In this document: positions 35,371 through 44,414 of the stretch, piece by piece
Numbering within the stretch: position 1 is the stretch's first letter
Layout: every line of letters starts with the position of its first letter
Origin: Lachnospiraceae bacterium GAM79
GTDB taxonomy: Bacteria > Bacillota > Clostridia > Lachnospirales > Lachnospiraceae
Direction: 5' to 3'
DNA length: 64,000 bases
Assembly (NCBI GenBank): GCA_003584705.1
Contig: AP018536.1
Location: forward strand, 3,472,001-3,536,000
Translations under genes and position numbers: made by a program
The notes under the pieces: model-generated
Told to the model about the DNA's origin: nothing
The model's input: the letters and a program-made list of their open reading frames with translations, nothing else
Databases searched by the model: none

Positions 35371-36310
35371 TTCGTCTTATAAACCTCGTAATCACTATTG
35401 CTAACATTGCGATCAGCAATGTACCAATATAATAGAGCCAAAATCTCAGTTTTAAATTATCCGTAACAATGTTCACTAACGATCCAATACCCCAATGAAA
35501 TATAAACATAGGCATAGACAATCGTCCTAAGTATTTAAAAAGTTCACCTTGTATGTAAGAGGAATATGTTTCACCGGAAATCATAAGTACACATATTATA
35601 AAAAACAGCAATTCCATAATATTGATATATTCCTTGTTTAAGGCTGAAACATAAATTGCAAACAGCGCACTCCCTGCTTCTATTCCGGTTAAAATAATTT
35701 TCCGAATTACATTCTCAACTTTATGATTCCCCAAATATTCACCACAAAGATATACTAATGTTCCTAAAGCCATGCAAGCCAAAGCTCTTACCATATCGTT
35801 CGGCCACGAACGGTCCGTATTTACTCCTTTATATCCAAAGTATAAAATCGGGAAAACAAATGCAAATACTTTCCAGAACTCAGGTGCTTTCTGCATTAAG
35901 TAAACCATCACTGGAAGAACTATTAGCATTGCCGACAAGAACCAAATGGGAGCTACATGAGCCGGACATATACCGGATGATGATAAATATATCATTTCAT
36001 ATGGTGCATAGATAAATGCTCTAAAAAAAGATCCTATGTCCCCCGTACGCAAGTATGTCACATTATCAATTGCATATTGTAGTAGAACAGCTATTACTGT
36101 ATACCCAAAAAATCTTTTAAATTTACGAAACGTATAGGCTAATGCTTCACTTCCAGGATTTACACTACTATTCTGCATACTGTGGAAATGCCTATACGTA
36201 AATGCTCCAGTAAGTATAAAGTAGAAATCTACCCAAACCCAACCGTTTTTACAAATATATGAGTCACTATATCCTATAAAATAAAGATGATGCCCCATTA
36301 TCATAAGCAT
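35336..36310 (-). CDS. Acyltransferase-3 family membrane protein, probably phase-variable
   Basis: A multi-pass (about nine helices) integral membrane acyltransferase of the OafA/Acyl_transf_3 type, here 324 residues from an internal start at MLMIMGHHLYFIGY. The natural family N-terminus (R-x-N-x-x-FLRFIG before this point) is encoded upstream: RQNVEFLRFIG is readable in frame just 5'. It would be joined to an ATG at 36366 if the G9 tract at 36349-36357 had 10 (or 7) Gs. With nine Gs the ATG reads MSAGGGNKGRMLNF and stops. The gene is therefore in an apparent OFF state. These enzymes usually O-acetylate surface glycans. It overlaps the transketolase N-half by 35 bp. Confidence 0.8.
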   Translation of the reverse strand: MLMIMGHHLYFIGYSDSYICKNGWVWVDFYFILTGAFTYRHFHSMQNSSVNPGSEALAYTFRKFKRFFGYTVIAVLLQYAIDNVTYLRTGDIGSFFRAFIYAPYEMIYLSSSGICPAHVAPIWFLSAMLIVLPVMVYLMQKAPEFWKVFAFVFPILYFGYKGVNTDRSWPNDMVRALACMALGTLVYLCGEYLGNHKVENVIRKIILTGIEAGSALFAIYVSALNKEYINIMELLFFIICVLMISGETYSSYIQGELFKYLGRLSMPMFIFHWGIGSLVNIVTDNLKLRFWLYYIGTLLIAMLAIVITRFIRRNEFRTGNKRTA

Positions 36311-36348
36311 TCCTATGAATCTTAAAAATTCAACATTCTGCCTTTGTT

Positions 36349-36357
36349 CCCCCCCCC
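36349..36357 (-). repeat. G9 homopolymer, candidate phase-variation tract
   Basis: Nine consecutive C on the plus strand (G on the coding strand) sit about 9 bases after the ATG at 36366 of the acyltransferase gene. Slipped-strand changes of one base would switch the frame ON or OFF. Such G tracts are rare in this AT-rich locus. Confidence 0.75.
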
Positions 36358-36382
36358 TGCGGACATTTGTCTTTCGTTTTCG

Positions 36383-37228
36383 TTAGCCAAATTCTTTTAC
36401 CTCGTCAGGATCTATACCAATGCCACCACAGTATGGTAAATTGTCAATTGCATCCATTTCTTTCTCATTTAGTGTAAAGTCAAATATATCGAAATTTTCT
36501 TGCATACGACCAATATTTACGGTTTTGGAAATTAATGCAGCTCCCTTCTGAAGTCCCCATCGCAGGCAAACCTGAGCAATTGTTTTCTTTTTTTCTACAG
36601 CAATTGCGCAAATATCTTCATTGTTTAATATCTTCCCATTGCCTAAAGGACTGCTTGCTTGAACTACCATATTATTAACTCTACAATACTCTAACAATTC
36701 GTTTTGATTAAATCCCGGATGCAATTCCACCTGATCAACCATTGGCATGATTTCAGCAGTTTTCTTTAACGCTTCCAGATGATGTGTTTTAAAATTGCAT
36801 ACACCAATAGCTTTAACCATTCCATCCCTATACAGCTGCTCCATACCTCTCCAAGTATCTGCATTTATTTCTTCCCAGTTTGGATATAATTTCATACTGG
36901 CGGGCCAGTGAATCAAGTATAAATCAAAGTAATCTGTCTTAAGCTTTTTTAAAGATCTACGACAAGCTTCTTGAACCGCCTCGCATCCACGACTTGTATT
37001 CCAAACCTTATCTGATAATATGTATTCTTCCCTGCTAAGTCCTTTTCTAGCTATGGCCTTTGACAATGCGATCTCATTGCTATAAGCAGCTGCTGTGTCA
37101 AATAGCCGATATCCCACATCATACGCATTACTAAAAACCTCAGCCATTTGGTCTCTATCTGTTATCTGCCATGTTCCAAATCCAATTTGAGGCAATTTAA
37201 TTCCATTAATAAGTTTTATCTGATCCAT
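36383..37228 (-). CDS. Aldo/keto reductase
   Basis: A 281-residue NADPH-dependent TIM-barrel reductase. The catalytic tetrad is complete: D44 and Y49 (RLFDTAAAYSNE), K74 (LSDKVWNT) and H107 (LYLIHWPA). It is one base away from the FkbH-like gene (stop at 37231, start at 37228) and 17 bp before the acyltransferase ATG. In this operon it may reduce a ketone or aldehyde made by the transketolase-like pair, before or after loading on the ACP. Generic AKR activity is well supported; the substrate is not. Confidence 0.88.
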   Translation of the reverse strand: MDQIKLINGIKLPQIGFGTWQITDRDQMAEVFSNAYDVGYRLFDTAAAYSNEIALSKAIARKGLSREEYILSDKVWNTSRGCEAVQEACRRSLKKLKTDYFDLYLIHWPASMKLYPNWEEINADTWRGMEQLYRDGMVKAIGVCNFKTHHLEALKKTAEIMPMVDQVELHPGFNQNELLEYCRVNNMVVQASSPLGNGKILNNEDICAIAVEKKKTIAQVCLRWGLQKGAALISKTVNIGRMQENFDIFDFTLNEKEMDAIDNLPYCGGIGIDPDEVKEFG

Positions 37229-37230
37229 AC

Positions 37231-39030
37231 TTATTCCTGTCCATTCACTATGATCACGTGCTGTTTCTTTTCGTAACTATCATCAATAATGAATTCCCAA
37301 ACCGTGTTTCCTTCTTCGTCTTCAGAAATCTTTGTGAATCCCTGGACCGAATAAAACTCTTTAACCATAGCATTTTTTGCTGACGGATAGTAATATCCCA
37401 CCAGTTTCTTAATTCCGTATTTTTTTGCCCTTTCAACAAGCTCATCCATCATTGCAAATTCCATGTCTCTTTTCAGAACGCGGCAGCTCATAAGCCATAA
37501 TTCCATATGTAGTTCGTCACGATTCTCCCCGTCTATTCTTCCAATTACAATACTAACAACTCCATTATCACCAAATTTGTCTAGGAGCTTACCATATAGA
37601 GTAATGCGATTAGGGTCCTCTGCCACTTCCTCTATCTCACTTTGGCTATAACGCTTTGTTGTCAAATTAAACTGATTACTCTTATTAGTCAGCTGAGCTA
37701 TTCGAGACATATAAATTGGAACAAAGCCCTGAATCTCTCCCTTCATTTCAAGCGATTTAAGATAATCCTCATAATTTGTAAAGGAAGCCTGAAGCTGATT
37801 ACGTTTCGTATTCTCTTGGTACATCTCATTTCGTTTCAAATCATCCGCTGAAAAAGCTGTAACCTCGAAAAATCCTGATTTATCTATAGTCTGGATGTAA
37901 TGCTCTACCCCTTCTATTTGTGGGACGGCAGTTCCCTTGACCTGACTCTCAATAATTGCTCGCTCCGCAGGATTATCATCTACAAATACAAAACTCTCAG
38001 GAAGAAGTGCTAACTCCTTTGCAGTTTCCATTATATTTATGCTCTTCGCATTCCAGTTTGCCTTAAAGCTAATGAAATCATCCCTTTTAAGTACGGAATC
38101 TGGTCTTTCGAAACCACTAACAGCATTCGCCTCATCATTTTTTGAATTTACTGTCAACAACACGCCAATCTGTTTATGGAGTTTTATATATTCCTGAAAT
38201 TCACTGTATGTTTGTGCAAGTGATGTCTCTTGGCCAATTTCAATGTTATCCGCACCATCTTCTCCTACAATGCCTCCCCACAACGTATTATCCAAATCCA
38301 GATTAAATGCTTTCTTATTCTTTCCATAGATCGACTTAATAACCTTAGCCACATTAAAAGAGAGATACGGAATCGCCGGAACGGCAACCGCATACTTATA
38401 CATATACCAATAATAAGGGTCAGACCATTTATCTAAGCCATAAGAAGCCGAAATATAATTCACATCGCAAATATAAAAATTATTATGCGTTTGAGCATAA
38501 TCATAGAAAGCCATATTTAAACTGGTAACATAATTTATCCTGCCATGGTAGTCACTTGCATCTTTATTACCCATTAATCGAAAGAAGGGATATTCAAAAT
38601 TATTTTGAATAATAGGACAATGATATTTTGCAGCCATTGTATCCCATAAACCTGTGAATTTATCCATTAAGGCCTGTCTTTTTGTATCCACATCATTTTT
38701 AGAATCTGTCATAACCGGCCATTCAATAATATTTCTCACACAGGTACATACGTAAATAATATCTGGCTTAAACTCCTCTAAGTCTGAATTAGGGAACATG
38801 CCATCCTCATAATACCGGTTATATTCGGACTCGTAAAAATCCGGTCTAATACCATAGTTAAGAAGAAAAAGCTCTAATACAAGCTTTATATTCTCCGTGG
38901 TTTCACCACCCAAAATGGCAATTTTTTTACCAATATATTTAGTATTCTCATCTGCTAAAAGTTGTTTTTTAAGTGATTTTTTCTTTCTGATGATGTAATC
39001 AGAGTTAAATGGATAGTCCAAATCTTTCAT
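37231..39030 (-). CDS. HAD-IIIC (FkbH-like) acyl-ACP loading enzyme
   Basis: A 599-residue protein in three parts: an N-terminal domain (about 1-235) as in FkbH proteins, a HAD phosphatase-like domain with DLDNTLWGG (residues 245-253) and VFVDDNPAER (348-357), and a C-terminal GNAT-like domain (about 440-590; LSCRVLKRDMEFAMMDELVE). Characterised FkbH enzymes take 1,3-bisphosphoglycerate, remove phosphate and load a glyceryl group on an ACP. With an ACP, MBOAT and SGNH protein in the same locus, this is the best candidate for the loading step, the counterpart of DltA. The group actually loaded could differ. Confidence 0.85.
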   Translation of the reverse strand: MKDLDYPFNSDYIIRKKKSLKKQLLADENTKYIGKKIAILGGETTENIKLVLELFLLNYGIRPDFYESEYNRYYEDGMFPNSDLEEFKPDIIYVCTCVRNIIEWPVMTDSKNDVDTKRQALMDKFTGLWDTMAAKYHCPIIQNNFEYPFFRLMGNKDASDYHGRINYVTSLNMAFYDYAQTHNNFYICDVNYISASYGLDKWSDPYYWYMYKYAVAVPAIPYLSFNVAKVIKSIYGKNKKAFNLDLDNTLWGGIVGEDGADNIEIGQETSLAQTYSEFQEYIKLHKQIGVLLTVNSKNDEANAVSGFERPDSVLKRDDFISFKANWNAKSINIMETAKELALLPESFVFVDDNPAERAIIESQVKGTAVPQIEGVEHYIQTIDKSGFFEVTAFSADDLKRNEMYQENTKRNQLQASFTNYEDYLKSLEMKGEIQGFVPIYMSRIAQLTNKSNQFNLTTKRYSQSEIEEVAEDPNRITLYGKLLDKFGDNGVVSIVIGRIDGENRDELHMELWLMSCRVLKRDMEFAMMDELVERAKKYGIKKLVGYYYPSAKNAMVKEFYSVQGFTKISEDEEGNTVWEFIIDDSYEKKQHVIIVNGQE

Positions 39031-39143
39031 AGGTATTCCTACTGCCTTTCAAAAAAACAAAACATGACTGCTATATTGTCATGCGTCGAATTATAGTTCC
39101 CACCTACGGCATGATTACCATACAGCAATATTATAAGCATTTT

Positions 39144-40232
39144 TTATTCCTTACTATAAAAATCAAAAAACTCTCCCATAAGCTCTCGTCTTACATGTCT
39201 TGAATCATAAAAATTCTCATCTTTAATGCCTAGCTCATAGGGATTATATGTGCCCGTAATCTTTAAGTCATATTTATTCGACATTTCTTTTGCAAAATCC
39301 GTAATTTCATCAAGAATAGCATAATGACTCTTTTCTGCTTCAAGTCTATCCCACAAACTGGGCGCAAGTGGGCATAAAAACAGTTCTACCTCTATACCTT
39401 GATTCGTCAAATATGCAATCAATTTTTCAAATACTTCCTTGCTATATTCGCTGATATGCCTATCGTACGCAAACTGTTTTTCTATATCATAACTAGCACA
39501 TTGTTCAAGAACATAATTAATATCATTTGCTTGATAGCTGGCTGCGTATGTCCAACTTCCATCAACACCATAATAAGGTTTTGAGCCATCCCACCCCTCT
39601 GGAACAATACCCCATCTTTTATCACTCATAGCATATGTTCCATTAAGTCTTACTTGATCCCATGAAGCTTGAAAATATGATATCGAAAAAGCCTGTTCTA
39701 TTTGTGTTTTTATATCACTTCCATCATTGTAATGTATCGGCAAAGGTGGAACCCCGTTAAGTACTTGTAACATGTAATCAGTATATGGCATAAGTATAGC
39801 ATTTTGTGCCCCATCAGCAGCATAAAAACTCTCATCAAAAGAATATGAATCCACACAGAAAATTACTCTCTTGGTCTTTTTCCCATATATATCCATAAGT
39901 CCAAACTGAGCTAAAATATCATATATATCGGAGCCACTAACGCCAAGATTTATAAAGCTATCAGTCCCAACAATATCTTTATTCACACACATAACCAAGC
40001 TCGGACCAACTGCTATACAATCCGTTTCTTTAGGCATAACCATTATTAAGTTATGTTTTACTTCTCTCTCATTTCCATTGCCAGTTGCACTATATGCCGC
40101 ATACCCAGCAACAATTGATTCAGCTATTTCCTTACTCTCATCATGAAAAATATTAGCAGGATCTTGATATATATTTGTTATCACCAAAAAACATATCAAC
40201 GGTATAACAAAAATCAGTTTTAACCATTTCAT
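39144..40232 (-). CDS. DltD/AlgX-like SGNH protein, MBOAT partner
   Basis: A 362-residue protein with one N-terminal membrane anchor (KLIFVIPLICFLVITNI) and an extracytoplasmic SGNH-like domain: a G-P-S block (AVGPSLVM, near residue 75), SGSDIYD, and the D-x-x-H pair in YDSRHVRRE near the end. I chose the ATG at 40232, preceded by GGTGG; an upstream in-frame ATG at 40289 would include a relic of another gene. In Dlt-like and alginate systems such proteins receive the acyl group from MBOAT and pass it to the glycan. The partner MBOAT is now 7 kb away, but a relic of one lies directly upstream. Confidence 0.8.
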   Translation of the reverse strand: MKWLKLIFVIPLICFLVITNIYQDPANIFHDESKEIAESIVAGYAAYSATGNGNEREVKHNLIMVMPKETDCIAVGPSLVMCVNKDIVGTDSFINLGVSGSDIYDILAQFGLMDIYGKKTKRVIFCVDSYSFDESFYAADGAQNAILMPYTDYMLQVLNGVPPLPIHYNDGSDIKTQIEQAFSISYFQASWDQVRLNGTYAMSDKRWGIVPEGWDGSKPYYGVDGSWTYAASYQANDINYVLEQCASYDIEKQFAYDRHISEYSKEVFEKLIAYLTNQGIEVELFLCPLAPSLWDRLEAEKSHYAILDEITDFAKEMSNKYDLKITGTYNPYELGIKDENFYDSRHVRRELMGEFFDFYSKE

Positions 40233-40253
40233 AGCAACCACCATATTAAAATC

Positions 40254-40304
40254 AAATTGAAAATATATAAACGCTAAATCCCCAACCATACCATAAAGAT
40301 AACC
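40254..40304 (-). pseudogene. Relic of the 3' end of an MBOAT gene
   Basis: In frame with and upstream of the SGNH start, the minus strand reads GYLYGMVGDLAFIYFQF, closely matching the MBOAT end at 31329 (GMVGSSAFIYFQF). An in-frame TAA lies immediately before it. An MBOAT gene once preceded the SGNH gene, as in dltB-dltD. Confidence 0.7.
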
Positions 40305-40521
40305 TTAACAAGCTCAAATCTTTCTTAATCACTTCACAATCTTTATACACTTTTTAAAATATGCCACCAGTTGTAAGGGCTAATACATCATCACCATCCA
40401 TTAGGAATCTCATAATCCTATCATATGTTTTCCTACCATATAATCAAGTGATTTTATCAATGAATTCAATACTTTTTGATACCTGTTACTAAATGGAACT
40501 AGTGTTATACAGCTGCTGTTT

Positions 40522-40700
40522 TGCGTGATATCTGACAGCTATGAAAACAAAAGCCTGATACTGACAACAAATCTAGAGTTTTCCAAGTGGGGCGGGATCT
40601 TTACCGATGACCAGATGGCCGCTGCCATGATAGACACTTACTGATCTTTGAAGGGAAAAGCTACCGTATGGAGCATGCCCTCATGCGTCGGGAGGCATAA
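40522..40700 (+). pseudogene. istB: Remnant of IS21-family helper ATPase (istB) 3' end
   Basis: On the plus strand CVISDSYENKSLILTTN and FSKWGGIFTDDQMAAAMID match the C-terminal part of IstB. The following segment (expected to be like RLVHHG) is deleted, then LLIFEGKSYRMEHALMRREA runs in another frame to a TAA at 40698-40700. It marks an old mobile-element insertion in the gap between the SGNH gene and wzz. The rest of 40305-41102 contains no gene I can support; small open frames at 40701-41043 have no recognised match. Confidence 0.75.
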
Positions 40701-41102
40701 ATGCCACCTGCCCAAAGTAGGGAAATGCCCGTGCTAAAAACAAGGGATCTTGACGCTTTTTTCAGGAAAAAGTTCTTGACAAAAAACATTTTAAAGTACA
40801 TTCCTAAGACAGTGACTCAAGTCATGGCCTTTTTCAAAAGCTGCACAGTTGCCTTTCAAACAAGGCTACGACAAGCTGCGGAGATCCTGCAACGAGTGCC
40901 GGTACGGCACGATTGGGAAGGCAATTTCACAAAATCAAAGTGCGGTTTATGCCTCCAACAATGTGCCGTCTGACAGTTTGAGTATTTACCGAAAAAGAGT
41001 TTTAATTTATAAGACCATTATACTTCGCCAAACCCTCTCTTGATAACATAAAACATTAATTCTCTGCTAAAATACTTCTTCAGCTCCTATAGTATCTCCT
41101 TT

Positions 41103-42581
41103 TTACTCCACTATAATACCACCCAGAACCTCAATTCCCTGCCTCTTCAGCAGTGCCAACTCACTTGCAATCTCACTGTATAACGTAGATCCTGCCTTTT
41201 CCACCAATACTATACCGGTCATTCCATCGACCTTTTCCATTGACTCTGCATTGTAGAGCACATTGTCCAGTACTGTAACATTAATACCTTCTTTTTCCAG
41301 TGCTGACTTCAAGTTCGCACATACAGTATCTGCCCCGGCACCTAAGTTGCATCCCATCAAGCAGATATCATTCAACTTATTCTTTATTGCCGCAATCTTC
41401 ACTGCTACAAAAGCCAGCTCCATAGATTGCTCTGCTGTAAATTTGCGTTTACCGTAGTTGCGTAAATCATCGATCCATTTATCCACATGTTTTTTCTTTG
41501 AGTCTTTTACCACTACTCCAATCTGTGGAATATGATATAAATTCTGTAGTTCATCGGACACACGGAGTTTACTGTTGAAAAGATATACCACAAATAAAAT
41601 TCCTGCATATACAAATACGAACAAAAAAGCTCCTAACAGGGTGTACTTCTTGCTGACAGAAGGGACAGCTATCTCAGGCTGGTTTTCTGTAATGTCCTTT
41701 TGATCTACTTCTTCCTTATCAATTTCTTCTCTAGTCAACAAATCATAGTACTTCTGTTGATCTTCACTGAAACCTACCTTAGCTGATGCGATGGTAGATC
41801 TCAACGAATTCACCACATTCCCGTAACTAACTTGGCGATCCATAAGTCCTGTATCAACAACTGTACCAGCTGATTCTGATAATAGAATCAACTCGTGCTC
41901 CCCTACTTTTGGTATCAAGGATTCTCTCTGTTGTTCCACATAGGATTTCACTTCATCAGTAAGTTTTTTGCACGATTCATCATCACTCTGTATTACCGTT
42001 ATCTTCAGGCTGTCAGTTCCAAAGACCCCTGTTAACTCACCATTCACAAACGGAGTACTTGAGGTTGCACTAATTAATACTAGCGTTCCTACATCCGCCG
42101 CCGGAATACCTGTTTTCTCTTCTACCCAATTGTACAGACCTACATTATTGAGAATATCACCATAAACTGCCCCCAGGCGCTGATGCTGATTATCATCCAC
42201 TGTTTTAATCTGGTACACCAACTGTCTCTGAGCAACATTCAAAGGGTCAATCTGCATACTTGTAGCTTCCCGAGAATACTTATCTTTCCAGACAAATTCT
42301 CTCTCATCATCAATTATTGTCAAAACAGCTGCCCTTTGACTTTCATCCAGATCTTCTTCCAACTGTTCCAACTGATTCTCTACTGTTTCTTCTTCCAGTC
42401 CTGTTTCTTCCACCAATTGCGTATTTTTCACATTTCGATAGGACTTTACATAACTCAATCCTCCCATCAGAAACGCACCAATCATAACTGCCACCAATAA
42501 ACCTCTCCAATGAGACAAAATGTCAGCTACCATGTCTAGCAAATCAATTTCACGTTCTTCCATTGTTTTTAACCTTTCCAA
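41103..42581 (-). CDS. wzz: Wzz-type polysaccharide chain-length/co-polymerase protein
   Basis: A 492-residue membrane protein with the classic polysaccharide co-polymerase plan: first membrane helix near residues 29-50 (GLLVAVMIGAFLMGG), a long extracytoplasmic helical domain, second helix near 317-337 (YTLLGAFLFVFVYAGILFVV), then a cytoplasmic domain resembling a non-catalytic BY-kinase region (LMGCNLGAGADTVCANL lacks a proper P-loop). It likely sets the length of the glycan polymerised from Wzx-flipped units. It has its own near-consensus promoter and a GGAAAGG ribosome site. Confidence 0.82.
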   Translation of the reverse strand: MERLKTMEEREIDLLDMVADILSHWRGLLVAVMIGAFLMGGLSYVKSYRNVKNTQLVEETGLEEETVENQLEQLEEDLDESQRAAVLTIIDDEREFVWKDKYSREATSMQIDPLNVAQRQLVYQIKTVDDNQHQRLGAVYGDILNNVGLYNWVEEKTGIPAADVGTLVLISATSSTPFVNGELTGVFGTDSLKITVIQSDDESCKKLTDEVKSYVEQQRESLIPKVGEHELILLSESAGTVVDTGLMDRQVSYGNVVNSLRSTIASAKVGFSEDQQKYYDLLTREEIDKEEVDQKDITENQPEIAVPSVSKKYTLLGAFLFVFVYAGILFVVYLFNSKLRVSDELQNLYHIPQIGVVVKDSKKKHVDKWIDDLRNYGKRKFTAEQSMELAFVAVKIAAIKNKLNDICLMGCNLGAGADTVCANLKSALEKEGINVTVLDNVLYNAESMEKVDGMTGIVLVEKAGSTLYSEIASELALLKRQGIEVLGGIIVE

Positions 42582-42624
42582 CGTTTATTTTTGTATTTTA
42601 AAGAGTACCATTTGGGACAGAATT

Positions 42625-42653
42625 ATTATATCATATCAGTATTGTTTTCTCAA
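42625..42653 (-). promoter_or_regulatory. Promoter of wzz
   Basis: On the minus strand TTGAGA (42648-42653), a 17-bp spacer and a perfect TATAAT (42625-42630) lie 44 bp upstream of the wzz ATG. It makes the left half of the locus partly independent of the long upstream operon. Confidence 0.65.
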
Positions 42654-42700
42654 CAGCCATTAGGCGACCGATTGAATGCTCTCCTGTATCTTGTATAAAA

Positions 42701-43753
42701 CTACTCATAAATACTCGCCTTAAAGTCTTCTATCTCCTTACAAATAAATCTGTTAATAGTAGCTGTAATAGGAATCATCAACATTGCGATCACAATCACT
42801 GTCACCATACAAATCCAATAACCATTTTGAGAAATATCATTACCATATCGCTGAACTATAAATATTTGTAGCGGATATTGTATTAAGTAAAGTTCCACAG
42901 AAAATTTAGCTACATAGCTTGTATATTTATTGCTTGGAATGTTATATGAGAATCCGGAAACAGATAAGAAAAATGCTAACACCAAGTAGCCAAATGCAAA
43001 TATATCATCCGAAGCTTCGCCATATCTAAATGCATTAAGCATAAATATCATATAACATATATATTTTACACAAGTCAAAAATATATTATTTCTTATATTC
43101 TTCCCATTGGATATAATCATTCTGTGAATATCGTAAACAGCTATTCCTATCACCATTTCCGAAAATCCTCTAATCAATTCTGGACGAATCACTGTATACG
43201 CATCATTATTAGAAATCATTCCAAAAGTTACATAGTTATAGGAAAAACCGATCACACATAGAACATACATACCATACTTGAAAACATTTCTATATCTACA
43301 TATTAAAAGTGGATATAAAAGTGCTGACACCCCTATCCATACAGACAAATACCATTCCGGCGCAAGATATAAGATATTACTGCCTGCCCCTGTCAGAAAT
43401 CTTGAAAAATTAAATGGTACTTTTAATAATTCTATGAATAAAGAGTATACTCCTATCCTTTTATTTATAATTAATACACCGCATAATACAAACAAAGACA
43501 CCACGTATGTTGGAATAATACTCAGAAGCTTATCAAATACATAATGTACTGTAGCATTAGTGACATTAGTATTACGCCTTTGTGCATTCCAGGCTAAATA
43601 ATATCCTGAAACTAAAAAGAAAAATTCAACTCCCAAATACCCTCTTGTAAAATAATTTGCACTTCTTTGGTAGATTTCATGGTAATGATATATTAAAATA
43701 ATAATCGCAAAAACAGCACGTAAAATATCTATTTCTCCATTACGTCTTTTCAT
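42701..43753 (-). CDS. Acyltransferase-3 family membrane protein
   Basis: A 350-residue integral membrane protein with about ten helices. The N-terminus NGEIDILRAVFAIIILIYHYHE carries the arginine and histidine typical of OafA-like acyltransferases, and GVEFFFLVSGYYLAW follows. It probably O-acetylates the surface glycan at the membrane. It lies between wzz and the interrupted hexapeptide acetyltransferase. It is one of three such enzymes in the locus, so several positions of the glycan may be acylated. Confidence 0.83.
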   Translation of the reverse strand: MKRRNGEIDILRAVFAIIILIYHYHEIYQRSANYFTRGYLGVEFFFLVSGYYLAWNAQRRNTNVTNATVHYVFDKLLSIIPTYVVSLFVLCGVLIINKRIGVYSLFIELLKVPFNFSRFLTGAGSNILYLAPEWYLSVWIGVSALLYPLLICRYRNVFKYGMYVLCVIGFSYNYVTFGMISNNDAYTVIRPELIRGFSEMVIGIAVYDIHRMIISNGKNIRNNIFLTCVKYICYMIFMLNAFRYGEASDDIFAFGYLVLAFFLSVSGFSYNIPSNKYTSYVAKFSVELYLIQYPLQIFIVQRYGNDISQNGYWICMVTVIVIAMLMIPITATINRFICKEIEDFKASIYE

Positions 43754-44414
43754 TTATTATTAGTTCCTCCTTCGTTTTTTTGCAATCCAATTCTCAGATA
43801 TAAAATAGTATTATTCGTTATACCAACTTGATTTTAGGTTTAAAATCAACTACCATCTCCAAAGATGTTTCGTCATTTCCAAAATTTCTGGTTCTGACTT
43901 TTCTTTTATAACTATATTAGGTGATTGTCCAAATACAATACAGTTATCTGGCACTTTCTCATTTATAATATAAGTGTTACTGGAAACAATAACGTTATTG
44001 GCTATAGTGGTTTCTCCCAATATAGTAGCATTGGCATACAATACAACATTCTTCCCTAATTTAGGGTAATACAATTTTCCTTTTTTCCTGTTTCCACCAA
44101 TCGTCGTTCCCTGATATACAAACAAATAGTCTGAGTACTGAGCTTTCCCCAAGACACTTCCTAATGGATGCTCTGCCATAAAATGTTCTGGAAGCTCTAC
44201 TTGGTAAAACCATTCGACAGAATTCATAATTTTATTAAGGTAATATACACAATTTGCCTCATAAATGTTTCCAGCCAAATAAAGTAATCGACTAAGCCGA
44301 TATAAAAATATAGCCCACGTCACCGTATGCATAGGATTAAATACCATATCGCCATCTTTATATAGCCTTGTTGATGCTGACATTAAATAATTCTCTTGCA
44401 TTTCCCCCAGCGCC

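Noticed and set aside
40701..41043. Small open frames on the plus strand as genes
   Set aside because: No ribosome sites or recognisable domains; they follow an istB remnant and look like degraded mobile DNA.
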